64,000 nucleotides of DNA, taken from NCBI GenBank assembly GCA_963723165.1, contig CAVRPP010000002.1:1-64000 (forward strand), in the 5' to 3' direction. Below, piece after piece: positions 25,533 to 34,359 of this stretch. The number at the start of each line of letters is the position of its first letter. Position 1 is the first letter of the stretch. Below the pieces are notes generated by a model. The model ran no database searches. It was not told the DNA's origin and saw nothing but the letters and a program-made list of their open reading frames with translations. The translations under genes were made by a program, and so were the position numbers. The stretch comes from UBA4744 sp963723165. GTDB taxonomy: Bacteria; Actinomycetota; Acidimicrobiia; Spongiisociales; UBA4744.

Positions 25533-25886
25533 TCAGCCGAGCACCCGTTCCGCTTCTTCGATCAGGCCGGACACGTCAACACCGCTCTCTTCCTTGAGGA
25601 CCCGGCGCAGGACCGGAGACAACTCGGTGAGGCTGGCGGCGATATTCCGCAGAGCGCTGCGTTGCTGCCGCATGCGGCTGGCTTCCTCGGCGGGAGTGAC
25701 CAGGTCATCGACGATCGAACCTTCCGCCCTGGAGGCGATCAGCGGTTCAGGGACCCCCCGCAGCCACACCAGCGAGCGGCGACCGGGCCCCCGTCCCTCG
25801 GTAATCGGTTCGACGGCCGCAACCTCGTCGGACCGCACATACTTGCCGTACCCCAAGCTCACAAGTTGATCGGACTGGATGCGCAT
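25533..25886 (-). CDS. RemA/DUF370-like protein with C-terminal extension
   Basis: 117-aa protein. Residues about 5-25 (QLVSLGYGKYVRSDEVAAVE) resemble the N-terminus of the RemA/DUF370 family of small DNA-binding regulators; the following region (SLVWLRGVPEPLIASR) could be the paired strand, and the last 50 residues are helical and not part of that family. ATG 25886 is chosen because AAAGGA lies 6 nt upstream; the frame extends to 25907. The family link is suggestive rather than certain. First gene of a two-gene unit with the nitroreductase-like gene. Confidence 0.6.
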   Translation of the reverse strand: MRIQSDQLVSLGYGKYVRSDEVAAVEPITEGRGPGRRSLVWLRGVPEPLIASRAEGSIVDDLVTPAEEASRMRQQRSALRNIAASLTELSPVLRRVLKEESGVDVSGLIEEAERVLG

Positions 25887-25934
25887 GCGTGATCCTTTCG
25901 GCTTCATCCAGCCTATCGGGATGCCCGGTCGCCG

Positions 25935-26849
25935 TCAGGCGCGACCCCGGGCGATCAGGGCGACGGCGCCGAGGATCAGGGGGAGGGCGATCCAGGTTTC
26001 GCCGGTGAGGGTTTCCCGGCCCATGGTCACCCCCAGCAGGACCGCCACGACCGGGTTGACGTAGGCGTAGCTGGTGGCCAGCACCGGCCGCACGGTGCGC
26101 AGGAGGTAGGCGTAGGCGCTGAAGGCGATCAGCGAGCCGGGTCCGATCAGATAGGCGAGGGCCCACCAGCTTCTCGCCCCGGGAGCGGCCGCGATGTTCT
26201 CACCGGCGACGACGCCGGCGATGGTCAATGCCAGCCCGCCTGCCAGCATCTGGATCGCGGTCGACATGGAACCGGCCGGCAGGTCGACGTGATTGGACCA
26301 CACCGAAGCGATCGCCCAGAGCAGCGGCGCCAGGATCAGAAGGAAGAGCCCCAGAGGTACGGCCTCGAAATCGCCTTCCCCCGAGAGGATCGCAACCCCG
26401 ACGATGCCGATGGCCAAACCAACCCATTCGATCCTGGACGGCCACTTGCCGAAGAAGCCGGTGACCACGGCGGCCCAGACGGGCGTCATCCCGACGGCGG
26501 TGGCGGCCAGTCCCGAGCCAACTCCCAGCCCTTCAGCCATGGTGACCAATCCGAGTCCACCCACGAAGAGCAGCGAGCCGATCAGGAGCCCACTCCGCCA
26601 CTGGCGCAGCGTGGGGGCCGGCGCCCCACGAAAACGTACCCAGGTATAGAGGATGGCTCCGGCGACGAGCAACCGTATCGCATTGCCGAGGAAGGGTGGG
26701 AAGCCCTCCACCATGTAGCGGAGGGCGAGGTAGGTAGAACCCCAGATTCCGTAGACGGCCAATTGGGCAAGGACGATCAACAGCCGCTGGTTGCCGGTGG
26801 AGGTCGATGGGGAGGCGGTGGTGGAGGAATCCGGCATAGAGCCCGGCAT
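25935..26849 (-). CDS. EamA/DMT-family transporter
   Basis: 304-aa membrane protein with ten predicted helices in two EamA repeats. The first repeat begins AVYGIWGSTYLALRYMVEG, characteristic of the RhaT/EamA drug-metabolite superfamily; the second carries SLIAFSAYAYLLRTVRPVLA and NPVVAVLLGVTMGRE. Likely an exporter of a small metabolite or amino acid. ATG 26849 is the first start, ATG 26837 an alternative with better AGGA spacing. Divergent from the RNA methyltransferase gene, 28 nt away. Confidence 0.9.
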   Translation of the reverse strand: MPGSMPDSSTTASPSTSTGNQRLLIVLAQLAVYGIWGSTYLALRYMVEGFPPFLGNAIRLLVAGAILYTWVRFRGAPAPTLRQWRSGLLIGSLLFVGGLGLVTMAEGLGVGSGLAATAVGMTPVWAAVVTGFFGKWPSRIEWVGLAIGIVGVAILSGEGDFEAVPLGLFLLILAPLLWAIASVWSNHVDLPAGSMSTAIQMLAGGLALTIAGVVAGENIAAAPGARSWWALAYLIGPGSLIAFSAYAYLLRTVRPVLATSYAYVNPVVAVLLGVTMGRETLTGETWIALPLILGAVALIARGRA

Positions 26850-26877
26850 CCTAGGAGCCGGCTGGCATGATGATGCC

Positions 26878-27678
26878 GTGGCGACGGTGATCAGAATCGA
26901 GGACGCGTCGGACCCGCGCGTGGCCGACTACGTCCGGCTGACCGATGCCGAGCTGCGCCGGGCCGCCGGGTACTTCATTGCCGAGAGCCTCGAGGTGGTG
27001 AGACGACTGCTGGCCGCCTCCCATCCTGTGCGCAGTGTGCTGGTGACTCCTGGGCGCTACCCGCAACTGGCCGACGACCTGGCGCCGCTCGATGTTCCCG
27101 TTTTCCTTGCCGGGCAAACGGTGATGAACGAGGTAGCTGGGTTCAACCTGCATCGGGGGGTCGTTGCGGTGGCCGAGCGGCTCCCCGAACCGGCCCTGGA
27201 AGACGTGTTGCACGCCGGCACGACGCTGGTAGTCCTGGAAGGTTTGAACGACTCCGAGAACCTCGGGGCCATCTTCCGCAGTGCCCGGGCGTTGGGCATC
27301 GACGCAGTGTTGCTTGACCCGACCTGCGCTGATCCTTACTACCGCCGGACGGTGCGGGTGTCGATGGGGGCGGTGTTCCAGCTTCCTTTCCTGCGGCTGT
27401 CCAACTGGCCCGACGATCTCGAGAAGGTGCGCCGGGCCGGGTTTGAGCTGGTGGCGCTGACCCCGGATCGCGAGGCCGTGTCCATCGAAGATCTGAACGT
27501 CGGCACGGAAACGCGCAGGGCCTTGCTGCTCGGTGCGGAAGGACCCGGTCTTCGATCCGCCACCCTGGCCCGGGCCGATCGCCGGGTGACGATTCCGATT
27601 CGGCCGGGGTTGGATTCGTTGAATGTCGGCCATGCAGCCGCAATAGCGTTTCACCGGTTGGCCCTGCCTAATCCATAG
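26878..27678 (+). CDS. TrmH-family (SPOUT) RNA 2'-O-methyltransferase
   Basis: 266-aa SAM-dependent RNA ribose methyltransferase. A substrate-binding N-terminal domain is followed by the SPOUT domain with LEGLNDSENLGAIFRSARAL (motif 1, Asn/Arg catalytic region), LLLGAEGPGLRSATL (motif 2) and IPIRPGLDSLNVGHAAAIAF (motif 3, knot). Target could be tRNA or 23S rRNA. GTG 26878 begins VATVIRIEDASDPRV, a usual family start; the open frame to 26791 overlaps the divergent transporter gene. galE follows after 22 nt. Confidence 0.9.
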   Translation: MATVIRIEDASDPRVADYVRLTDAELRRAAGYFIAESLEVVRRLLAASHPVRSVLVTPGRYPQLADDLAPLDVPVFLAGQTVMNEVAGFNLHRGVVAVAERLPEPALEDVLHAGTTLVVLEGLNDSENLGAIFRSARALGIDAVLLDPTCADPYYRRTVRVSMGAVFQLPFLRLSNWPDDLEKVRRAGFELVALTPDREAVSIEDLNVGTETRRALLLGAEGPGLRSATLARADRRVTIPIRPGLDSLNVGHAAAIAFHRLALPNP

Positions 27679-27700
27679 CCCATGCCGTATCCTGTCGATC

Positions 27701-28714
27701 ATGCGAATTCTCGTCACCGGGGGCACCGGGTTCATTGGGAGTCACACCGCCGTTGCGCTCATCACGGCCGGCCATGATGTGCAGATCATCGACAATCTCG
27801 TCAACTCGAAGCGTCCGGTCGTTGATCGGCTGGCGCAGATTGCCGGTACGGTCCCCGAGTTCCACCAGGCAGACATCCGGGACGAGGCGGCACTCGACCG
27901 CATCATCAGTGGGGGCGGGTTCGAAGCCGTCATCCATTTCGCCGGGCTGAAGGCGGTGGGGGAGAGTGTGCAGCGCCCGCTGGACTACTGGGACGCCAAT
28001 GTGGGCGGCTCGACCACGCTGTTCCGGGTTCTCGACCGACACGACGTGCGCACCGTCGTATTCAGTTCTTCGGCCACCGCCTACGGAGATCCGGACGTGG
28101 TCCCGGTTACCGAAGACATGCCGACCAAGCCGGCCACCAATCCGTACGGCGGAACCAAACAGGTCATCGAGCAGATCCTCACGGATCTCCACGTGGCGGA
28201 CCAGCGATGGAACGTGGCTCTGCTCCGCTATTTCAACCCGGTGGGAGCGCACCGAAGTGGTCTGATCGGAGAGGACCCCAACGACCTCCCCAACAATCTG
28301 ATGCCCATCGTTGCCCGGGTGGCCGCCGGCCTGCTCCCAGAGGTTCGTGTGTTCGGAACCGACTACCCGACTCCGGACGGTTCCGGGGTGAGAGATTACA
28401 TCCACGTTGTCGATCTGGCCGACGGGCATCTGGCCGCCCTCGACCGGCTGGCGGCCGACCCCGGCTGTCACATCTGGAACCTGGGCACCGGGCATGGGAC
28501 CTCGGTGCTCGAAATCATCGCCGCATTCGGTAGAGCGACCGGCAATGACATCCCGTACCGGACGGCCGATCGTCGCCCGGGCGACGTAGCCGAGACCTGG
28601 GCCGATGTGTCCAAAGCAGCGCGAGAGCTGGGGTGGCGAGCTGCCAGGACCATCGATGAGATGTGCGCGGACACCTGGCGCTGGCAGCAGTTCGCCCTGA
28701 CGCTCGACGAATAG
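27701..28714 (+). CDS. galE: UDP-glucose 4-epimerase
   Basis: 337-aa extended short-chain dehydrogenase. NAD site TGGTGFIGSHTAVAL at the N-terminus, VIHFAGLKAVGES, the catalytic Ser region VVFSSSATAYGDP and Tyr-Lys pair in NPYGGTKQVIEQ, and the C-terminal RRPGDVAETWAD segment are the usual GalE landmarks. It interconverts UDP-glucose and UDP-galactose for polysaccharide synthesis. It follows the SPOUT methyltransferase gene closely and converges, 1 nt apart, with the hydrolase-cyclase gene. Confidence 0.94.
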   Translation: MRILVTGGTGFIGSHTAVALITAGHDVQIIDNLVNSKRPVVDRLAQIAGTVPEFHQADIRDEAALDRIISGGGFEAVIHFAGLKAVGESVQRPLDYWDANVGGSTTLFRVLDRHDVRTVVFSSSATAYGDPDVVPVTEDMPTKPATNPYGGTKQVIEQILTDLHVADQRWNVALLRYFNPVGAHRSGLIGEDPNDLPNNLMPIVARVAAGLLPEVRVFGTDYPTPDGSGVRDYIHVVDLADGHLAALDRLAADPGCHIWNLGTGHGTSVLEIIAAFGRATGNDIPYRTADRRPGDVAETWADVSKAARELGWRAARTIDEMCADTWRWQQFALTLDE

Positions 28715-28715
28715 G

Positions 28716-30158
28716 TCAGTCGCCGCTCCGACCGATTGAAGCAATAGCCCGGAAAGCGCCGGGGATCTTCTTGGCAAGGTAGAGCGAAACCCGGTCCGCA
28801 GTATGAAGACCCCGATCGTCGCGCAGATCGATTTCTAGTTGGTCGGGGATATCGCCGGCGGCAAACAATTGCCAATCCCCTGGTACGCCTTTCAGCTGGT
28901 GCAGTCCTCGCGGCTGGAAGGCGATGCCCGATCCCACCACCAGTTCCCGCACCGTGCTCGATACGAAGACCTCGCCCGGTTGAGCCGCAGCCATCACCCT
29001 GGCCGCGATGTGAACGGCGATGCCGCCGACATCGGCGTTGCCCATGACTTCGATCTCCCCGGTGTGGACTCCGACCCGCAGCTCAACACCGAGGTTGTGG
29101 ACCTCAGCGGCGGCTGTCTGTCCACATTCGATGGCGCGGGCGGGCGAATCGAACACAACGAGGAATCCATCACCGGTGTTCTTGACCACTCGACCGCGAT
29201 GATCCTTGAACTGATCGGTGAGCAGCATGTTGTGCTGCTCCAGCAGCTCGGCCCAACGCTTGTCACCTAGCGATGCGGCTGTGCTCGTCGAGTCGGCGAT
29301 GTCGGTGAACAGCACGGTGGCCAGCCGCCGTTCGCGCCTGCCTTCGGTCCGGCTTCCGGTCAGGAACTCGGCCATGGCGTTGACTAGCGGCCGGCTGTCA
29401 CCAAACCAGGGCATGTGATCGTTTCCGTCCACGACGGCCAGCTTGGCGCCGGGGATTCCCTCCGCAAGAGCCCGACCCCACTCGACCGGAGCGAATGGGT
29501 CATTCCTGCGATGGAGCACGAGACACGGAACGTCGATTTTGTCCAGGACCGGCGTAACGTCCACTTCCTGGATCGATTGAACCAAAGCCCGGGCCATGCC
29601 GGGACTGGTGGCGGCACGTTCGAAGACACCGGCCAGCCGCTTGCGGACCGCGGATTCCTGACGGACGGTAGAGAAGATGGTCGAGGTCAGCCCTGAACCC
29701 CAGTTTTCCACTGCCTCGATGAATCGAGCCATGACCCCGTGTTCGAGCTGTGATCCACTGGCGAAGGTGCCGTACAGGACCAGCGCATCGACCCGTTCTG
29801 GATGTGTCGCGGTGAACAGGATGGAGAGCGGTCCGCCTTCGGACATGCCGAACAGAGCAGCTCGCTCGACGCCTGCTCCATCCATCACGGCCGTGATGTC
29901 CTCGATGCGGGTGTCGAAGCGAACCGCCCCCGGTGTGGGGTCGGATAGGCCGGTGCCTCGCTTGTCGAAAATGATCACCCGGGCAAACGAGGCCAGTTGC
30001 TCTGCGAACTGGTTGAACGAAGGCAACGTCCAGTTCAAATCGAGGTGGGATACAAATCCGGGCGTGAGCACCAGGTCGAGGGGACCGTCGCCAAACACCT
30101 GATAGGCGATGCTGGTATCCCCACTCCGGGCATAGTGGGTCTCCGGTGTCAATGCCAT
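28716..30158 (-). CDS. Alpha/beta hydrolase fused to class III nucleotide cyclase domain
   Basis: 480-aa two-domain protein. Residues about 1-270 are an alpha/beta hydrolase (RVIIFDKRGTGLSD, nucleophile elbow FGMSEGG, DGNDHMPWFGD). Residues about 285-450 are a class III adenylate/guanylate cyclase catalytic domain (ATVLFTDIADST with the first metal Asp, KNTGDGFLVVFDSPARAI with the second, VGVHTGEIE, GIAVHIAARV). Such fusions are common in actinobacteria; the hydrolase may sense a small ligand and the cyclase make cAMP or cGMP. ATG 30158 (AAGG upstream) was preferred to TTG 30185. Confidence 0.88.
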   Translation of the reverse strand: MALTPETHYARSGDTSIAYQVFGDGPLDLVLTPGFVSHLDLNWTLPSFNQFAEQLASFARVIIFDKRGTGLSDPTPGAVRFDTRIEDITAVMDGAGVERAALFGMSEGGPLSILFTATHPERVDALVLYGTFASGSQLEHGVMARFIEAVENWGSGLTSTIFSTVRQESAVRKRLAGVFERAATSPGMARALVQSIQEVDVTPVLDKIDVPCLVLHRRNDPFAPVEWGRALAEGIPGAKLAVVDGNDHMPWFGDSRPLVNAMAEFLTGSRTEGRRERRLATVLFTDIADSTSTAASLGDKRWAELLEQHNMLLTDQFKDHRGRVVKNTGDGFLVVFDSPARAIECGQTAAAEVHNLGVELRVGVHTGEIEVMGNADVGGIAVHIAARVMAAAQPGEVFVSSTVRELVVGSGIAFQPRGLHQLKGVPGDWQLFAAGDIPDQLEIDLRDDRGLHTADRVSLYLAKKIPGAFRAIASIGRSGD

Positions 30159-30215
30159 GTTCGAACCTTGATTGAGACCCGACAAGCGTAGGTCAACCGA
30201 TCTGATCCATGCGTT

Positions 30216-30234
30216 TTAGGGACTTTCGGCCTTA
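30216..30234 (+). promoter_or_regulatory. Candidate DtxR/IdeR-type iron box
   Basis: TTAGG-9 nt-CCTTA, a 19-bp span with the half-sites and spacing of an IdeR box (TTAGG...CCTAA) but one mismatch in the right arm and no conservation in the centre. It lies 77 nt upstream of the DtxR-feo operon. Weak on its own. Confidence 0.3.
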
Positions 30235-30310
30235 GTGAGGACCGAACCAGGTCGTTACAGTTATGTCCAGCCTTAACAATCTGGTCGAGAATGTCTAGGT
30301 GGGACTTAAC

Positions 30311-30985
30311 ATGGTTGCCGGGACGGAAGCCGCCACGAGCGAGAGCGAGGAGATGTACCTCATCCATATCGCCATGGCGGGCGAGGAGGGGGTGCAGGGT
30401 CCGGTCGGGTTGTCCCGACTGGCCGAGATGCTCTCGGTTTCACCGATCTCGGTCAATCAGATGGTCAAGAAACTGGTCGGACGCGGCCTGGTCGAGTATC
30501 TCCCGTACAAGGGCGTCGAGCTGACCGCCACCGGACGTGAGATTGCCAATCAGGTGTTGAGGAGGCGGCGGTTGTGGTCGTTGTTCCTGGCCGAGCAGTT
30601 GGGCCTTTCACCGGCCCGGGCCGATGCAATCGCCTGTGATCTCGAACACATCACCCCTCCCGACCTGGCCGACCGTCTGGCCGATCTGTTGGGCGATCCG
30701 GTTTCCGGCCCGCAAGGCCGGCCGATTCCCCACATCGGCAAACCACCATCCACCCCGATTCACCAGCTGCTGTCCGACCTTTCGGTGGGGGGCCGGGCAA
30801 CGGTGACGGCGGTCGAGGGGTCGGACGCTACACGGTCCTTTTTTGCCAAAGAGGGTGTGGTACCAGGAGCTGAGGTATCGGTCGTGGCCAGGGCCGCAGA
30901 CGGCGACTGCCTGGTCCAGGTTGGTGATGCCGACGTGCATGTGGCCGGGCGACTAGCGGGAAGCATTCTGGTGGGCCTCCCATGA
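30311..30985 (+). CDS. DtxR/MntR-family iron-dependent regulator with FeoA-like domain
   Basis: 224-aa metalloregulator. A winged helix (LSRLAEMLSVSPISVNQMVKKL), a dimerisation domain containing the metal-ligand type segment CDLEHITPPDLADRL, and a C-terminal SH3/FeoA-like domain (about residues 150-224) are seen in order. It probably represses the downstream feo genes when Fe(II) or Mn(II) is plentiful. ATG 30311 has AGGTGGGA upstream and was preferred to GTG 30299. Its stop overlaps the feoA start by 4 nt. Confidence 0.9.
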   Translation: MVAGTEAATSESEEMYLIHIAMAGEEGVQGPVGLSRLAEMLSVSPISVNQMVKKLVGRGLVEYLPYKGVELTATGREIANQVLRRRRLWSLFLAEQLGLSPARADAIACDLEHITPPDLADRLADLLGDPVSGPQGRPIPHIGKPPSTPIHQLLSDLSVGGRATVTAVEGSDATRSFFAKEGVVPGAEVSVVARAADGDCLVQVGDADVHVAGRLAGSILVGLP

Positions 30986-31224
30986 ACCGGACCCTGTCCG
31001 ACGTGTTGAGAGGCGAGACGATACGGCTGGTTGCGGTCGATTCGGATCGCCGCACCGTTCGTCGTCTGGCCGAAATGGGTCTCACCCCTGGAGTTGCAGT
31101 GACAGTCCTGCAGACATCGAAAGGACCGATTCTGGTTGCCGTCCGTGGCGCCCGGGTAGCGGTCGGCCAGACCATGGCAGCGGCCATCCGCGTGGCCCCA
31201 GGGGCCGTTGGACCGCAATCATGA
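30982..31224 (+). CDS. feoA: Ferrous iron transport protein A
   Basis: 80-aa SH3-like cytosolic protein of the FeoA family. The core LRGETIRLVAV, RRTVRRLAEMGLTPGVAVTVL and the end IRVAPGA match the family. It assists FeoB-driven Fe(II) uptake. It overlaps the regulator upstream and the FeoB GTPase gene downstream by 4 nt each, so all are translated from one message. Confidence 0.92.
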   Translation: MNRTLSDVLRGETIRLVAVDSDRRTVRRLAEMGLTPGVAVTVLQTSKGPILVAVRGARVAVGQTMAAAIRVAPGAVGPQS

Positions 31225-31727
31225 GAAACCTGTCAATTGCCCTGGCCGGGAACCCGAACTCGGGTAAGACGACGCTGTTCAACGTGCTGACCGGCTCGAG
31301 CCAGCACGTCGGGAACTGGCCGGGCAAAACCGTTGAGAAGCGGTCCGGACACCTCACCGCCGGGGGCGTCCAATTCGAGGTGGTCGACCTTCCCGGCACC
31401 TACAGTCTGGCCGCCGTTTCTCCTGAGGAGTCGCTTGCCCGCGATTATCTGCTGGACGAAACCCCCGACGTCGTGATCCTGGTCGTCGATGCGGCCAATC
31501 CCGAGCGGAACCTCTACCTGACGGTCCAGGTCCTCGAACTGGGGATTCGATGTGTGGTTGCGCTGAATATGTCCGACACGGCCGAGGCGCGCGGGCTCCA
31601 GATCGATCACGCTCTGATGGAAGCGCGGCTTGGGGTCCCGGTCATTCCCACGGTCGCCCGCCGCCATGACGGAGTCGACGAGCTCATCAATGCCGTACTG
31701 GCCGTGGCAAAGGAGCGGGCCGCATGA
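31221..31727 (+). CDS. feoB: FeoB GTPase domain as a separate protein
   Basis: 168-aa G protein equal to the N-terminal domain of FeoB. G1 GNPNSGKTTLF, G3 DLPGTYSLAAVSPEE and G4 LNMSD (NMxD form, as in known FeoB) are present. Normal FeoB is one chain of about 700-800 aa; here the frame ends at 31727 and the membrane part starts anew at 31724, with ATGA overlap and its own start, so this is a gene split and not a frameshift. It would regulate Fe(II) passage through the membrane subunit. Confidence 0.92.
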   Translation: MRNLSIALAGNPNSGKTTLFNVLTGSSQHVGNWPGKTVEKRSGHLTAGGVQFEVVDLPGTYSLAAVSPEESLARDYLLDETPDVVILVVDAANPERNLYLTVQVLELGIRCVVALNMSDTAEARGLQIDHALMEARLGVPVIPTVARRHDGVDELINAVLAVAKERAA

Positions 31728-33433
31728 CCGGGCAACTGGTCGTCGACTACGGACCCGACCTCGAGGCCGAGATCAGCGCCATCGGGAAGGTCATCGAGGA
31801 GTATCCCCCCGTCCGGGACCGCTTCCCGGCTCGCTGGCTGGCCCTGGAGTTGCTCGAAGATGGAGACGATCTGCGGGTCAGGTTGGCGGCACTGCCCGGC
31901 GGCGACCGGGTTCTGGCTGCCGCAGATGAAAGCCAGGTTCGTCTTGAGGGGAGGTTCGGCGAAAGCGCCTCGGTGCTGGTTCCCAACGGCCGATACGGTT
32001 GGATTAACACTCTGGTGCGGGAGTCGGTTGCCCAGGCCGAGCCGGGCCGCACGCCGCTCTCCGACCGGATCGACAGGATCGCAACGCACCGCTGGTTGGG
32101 GCTGCCGTTGTTCCTGGCGTCGATGTGGGCGGTTTTCAAGCTGACCGTGGACATCTCCGCCGTGTTCCTCGACTGGGTCGACGGGGTGATGGGCGGACCG
32201 ATAGCCCGGTGGATGGCCGCCATCGTGCAAGCCGCCGGCCTGGGCGGTACCTGGGTCGAGAGCCTGGTGGTAGATGGGGTCGTGGCCGGAGTGGGCGGCA
32301 TCCTGGTCTTCATTCCGGTGCTGCTGGCGTTGTACCTGGCGCTCGGACTGCTGGAGGATTCCGGCTACATGGCCCGGGCGGCCTTCGTGATGGACCGGAC
32401 CATGCGCAGGCTGGGCTTGCAGGGCAAGAGTTTCCTCCCGATGCTGGTCGGATTCGGGTGCACCGTGCCGGCGATATACGCCACCCGGACTCTCGAGCGG
32501 CGGCGCGACCGGGTGCTGACGGGTTTGCTCGTTCCGTTCATGAGCTGCGGGGCCCGTCTCCCCGTCTATGTGCTGATGGCGGCCGTCTTCTTCCCACGCT
32601 CGCGGGGCACGGTGGTGTTCGCCATGTACCTGCTCGGCATCGTGATAGCGCTGGCGCTGGGGTTCATTATCAACAGGACCGTGTTTCGCAAAGAAGCGGC
32701 GACCCCCCTGTTGATGGAGCTTCCGCCCTACCGCCTCCCCACCCTGCGGTCTGTGTGGTTGCAGATGTGGCGCCGGACCTCGGCCTTCATCCGGGATGCC
32801 GGCACGATCATTCTTGGCACCAGTCTGGTCGTGTGGCTGCTGATGGCCATCCCCACCACCGGTGGAGAGTTCGCCGGCGTTGAGGTCGACGACAGTGCAT
32901 TCGGGGCGGTGAGTTCCGCGGTGGCTCCTGCGCTGGGACCGGCCGGCTTCGGCAGCTGGGAAGCCACCGGTGCCTTGATCACCGGGTTTGTGGCCAAGGA
33001 GGTCGTTGTTTCGTCCATGTCGCAGGTGTACGGCGTCGAGGGTCGGCACGACCCGGCCGGGCCGACAACCTTCATCGGTGATGTGCGGGACATCGGGTCC
33101 AGCTTCCTCGAAGCTTCGGTCGATACGTTGAAGGCGGTCCCGGCCATTGTCGGCATCGACCTGCTCGACGACGGCGTTGAGGCGGAGCAGGGCGCCTTGT
33201 TGACCGCCGTGCGCGCAAGTTTCGAGGAGTCGAGCGACGGCCGCGGTGCGTTGGCCGGACTGGCGTTCATGGTGTTCGTGCTCCTCTACACACCCTGCAT
33301 GGCGGCGGTAGCGGCCGAGCGACACGAGCTGGGTGCCAGGTGGATGTGGGTCAGTATCTTTGGTCAAACCGCTTTGGCCTGGGGAATGGCGGTGCTGGTC
33401 TTCCAGGTCGGTTCGATGATGGGCTGGGGGTAG
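31724..33433 (+). CDS. feoB: FeoB membrane (Gate) subunit
   Basis: 569-aa membrane part of FeoB. Residues about 1-115 are the soluble helical region that follows the G domain in intact FeoB. Then come two Gate repeats with LEDSGYMARAAFVMDR and GFGCTVPAIYATRTLERRRDR, where the conserved Cys of the pore lies, followed by PFMSCGARLPVY. The end VLLYTPCMAAVAA is also typical. It forms the Fe(II) channel in the cytoplasmic membrane and needs the separately encoded GTPase domain. Confidence 0.93.
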   Translation: MTGQLVVDYGPDLEAEISAIGKVIEEYPPVRDRFPARWLALELLEDGDDLRVRLAALPGGDRVLAAADESQVRLEGRFGESASVLVPNGRYGWINTLVRESVAQAEPGRTPLSDRIDRIATHRWLGLPLFLASMWAVFKLTVDISAVFLDWVDGVMGGPIARWMAAIVQAAGLGGTWVESLVVDGVVAGVGGILVFIPVLLALYLALGLLEDSGYMARAAFVMDRTMRRLGLQGKSFLPMLVGFGCTVPAIYATRTLERRRDRVLTGLLVPFMSCGARLPVYVLMAAVFFPRSRGTVVFAMYLLGIVIALALGFIINRTVFRKEAATPLLMELPPYRLPTLRSVWLQMWRRTSAFIRDAGTIILGTSLVVWLLMAIPTTGGEFAGVEVDDSAFGAVSSAVAPALGPAGFGSWEATGALITGFVAKEVVVSSMSQVYGVEGRHDPAGPTTFIGDVRDIGSSFLEASVDTLKAVPAIVGIDLLDDGVEAEQGALLTAVRASFEESSDGRGALAGLAFMVFVLLYTPCMAAVAAERHELGARWMWVSIFGQTALAWGMAVLVFQVGSMMGWG

Positions 33434-33439
33434 TTCGAC

Positions 33440-33709
33440 GTGTTGGAGCGATTGCTATCCAGCATCCGGGAAACCAACGGGCCGATTAGCTTCGACGACC
33501 TGAGCAAGCGGCTGCAAGTGGAACGTTCAGCCCTCGAGCCGATGCTGGATCTACTGGTTCGCAAGGGACTGCTGACCGAGTGGACCGACGCTGAAACCGA
33601 TGTGGCCTGCGGCAGTGGAGCCTGCGGAACTTCCTGTGCGGGCGTCCAGGGGTGCCCGTTCGTGGTCGGCGGGCTGCCGCGTACTCTGGAGATTCGGTCC
33701 CGGCGCTAG
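33440..33709 (+). CDS. FeoC-like winged-helix protein with four cysteines
   Basis: 89-aa protein. The N-terminal 48 residues form a winged helix of the FeoC type (RETNGPISFDDLSKRL, LDLLVRKGLLTEW). The C-terminal part has C57-x4-C62-x3-C66-x5-C72, a likely Fe-S or metal site as in FeoC. It is the last gene of the feo operon, 6 nt after the membrane subunit, and probably senses iron/oxygen or stabilises FeoB. GTG 33440 is the start, with GGGGG about 9 nt upstream. Confidence 0.8.
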   Translation: MLERLLSSIRETNGPISFDDLSKRLQVERSALEPMLDLLVRKGLLTEWTDAETDVACGSGACGTSCAGVQGCPFVVGGLPRTLEIRSRR

Positions 33710-33741
33710 AACGAAGCCGGGCGGAGTTCTACGATCCCTCC

Positions 33742-34359
33742 ATGGACATGCTCGACTTCGACGAAGCTCGCGTGCTCGGCTGTCTCATCGAGAAGTCGAT
33801 GACGACTCCCGAGTACTACCCGATGACCGTCAATGCTCTGGTGGCGGCCTGTAATCAAAAAAACAATCGAGACCCGGTTGTCGAGTTCGACTCAGCAACC
33901 GTGGCAGAGGCGCTGGGGTCATTGGACCGGCGCGCCATGATCGGCGTGACGCGTGTCTCGGGCGGCCGGGCGCTCAAGTACGCCCACCACGCCGGGGCAG
34001 CGCTTCGGGTCGATGACGAGCAACTAGCGCTGCTCGGAGTGCTGATGTTGCGCGGACCCCAAACGGCGGCAGAGCTGCGAACGAGGACTGATCGGTATGT
34101 GGCTTTCGGATCGGTGCACGACACCGAAGAACGGTTGCGTGATCTGATGAGTCGCGACGAGCCGCTGGTCGAGCATCTCCAACGAGAATCGGGACAAAAG
34201 GAGCGGCGGTACCTATGTCTGCTGACCGAGCCGTCCGCCCCAGCCGCACCGGCCGCTGAGCTCTCAGCGATGCCTCCTGTGGCCGATCTCGAAGAACGGG
34301 TGGCCGCCCTGGAGGAAGCTCTCGAACAGGTGCTACTCCGGTTGGACGCAGACGAATAG
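33742..34359 (+). CDS. YceH-family (DUF480/UPF0502) protein
   Basis: 205-aa protein with the two winged-helix repeats of the YceH family: RVLGCLIEKSMTTPEYYPMT followed by ACNQKNNRDPV, then LALLGVLMLRGPQTAAELR and DTEERLRDLMSRDEPLV. The end is a short coiled-coil (VADLEERVAALEEALEQVL). Biological role is unknown. ATG 33742 gives the family start MDMLDFDEARVLG; the open frame to 33652 overlaps the feoC-like gene. Confidence 0.88.
   Translation: MDMLDFDEARVLGCLIEKSMTTPEYYPMTVNALVAACNQKNNRDPVVEFDSATVAEALGSLDRRAMIGVTRVSGGRALKYAHHAGAALRVDDEQLALLGVLMLRGPQTAAELRTRTDRYVAFGSVHDTEERLRDLMSRDEPLVEHLQRESGQKERRYLCLLTEPSAPAAPAAELSAMPPVADLEERVAALEEALEQVLLRLDADE

Noticed and set aside
31607..33367. 586-codon minus-strand ORF opposite FeoB
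   Set aside because: His/Gln/Arg-rich composition with no domain, fully antisense to the FeoB membrane gene.
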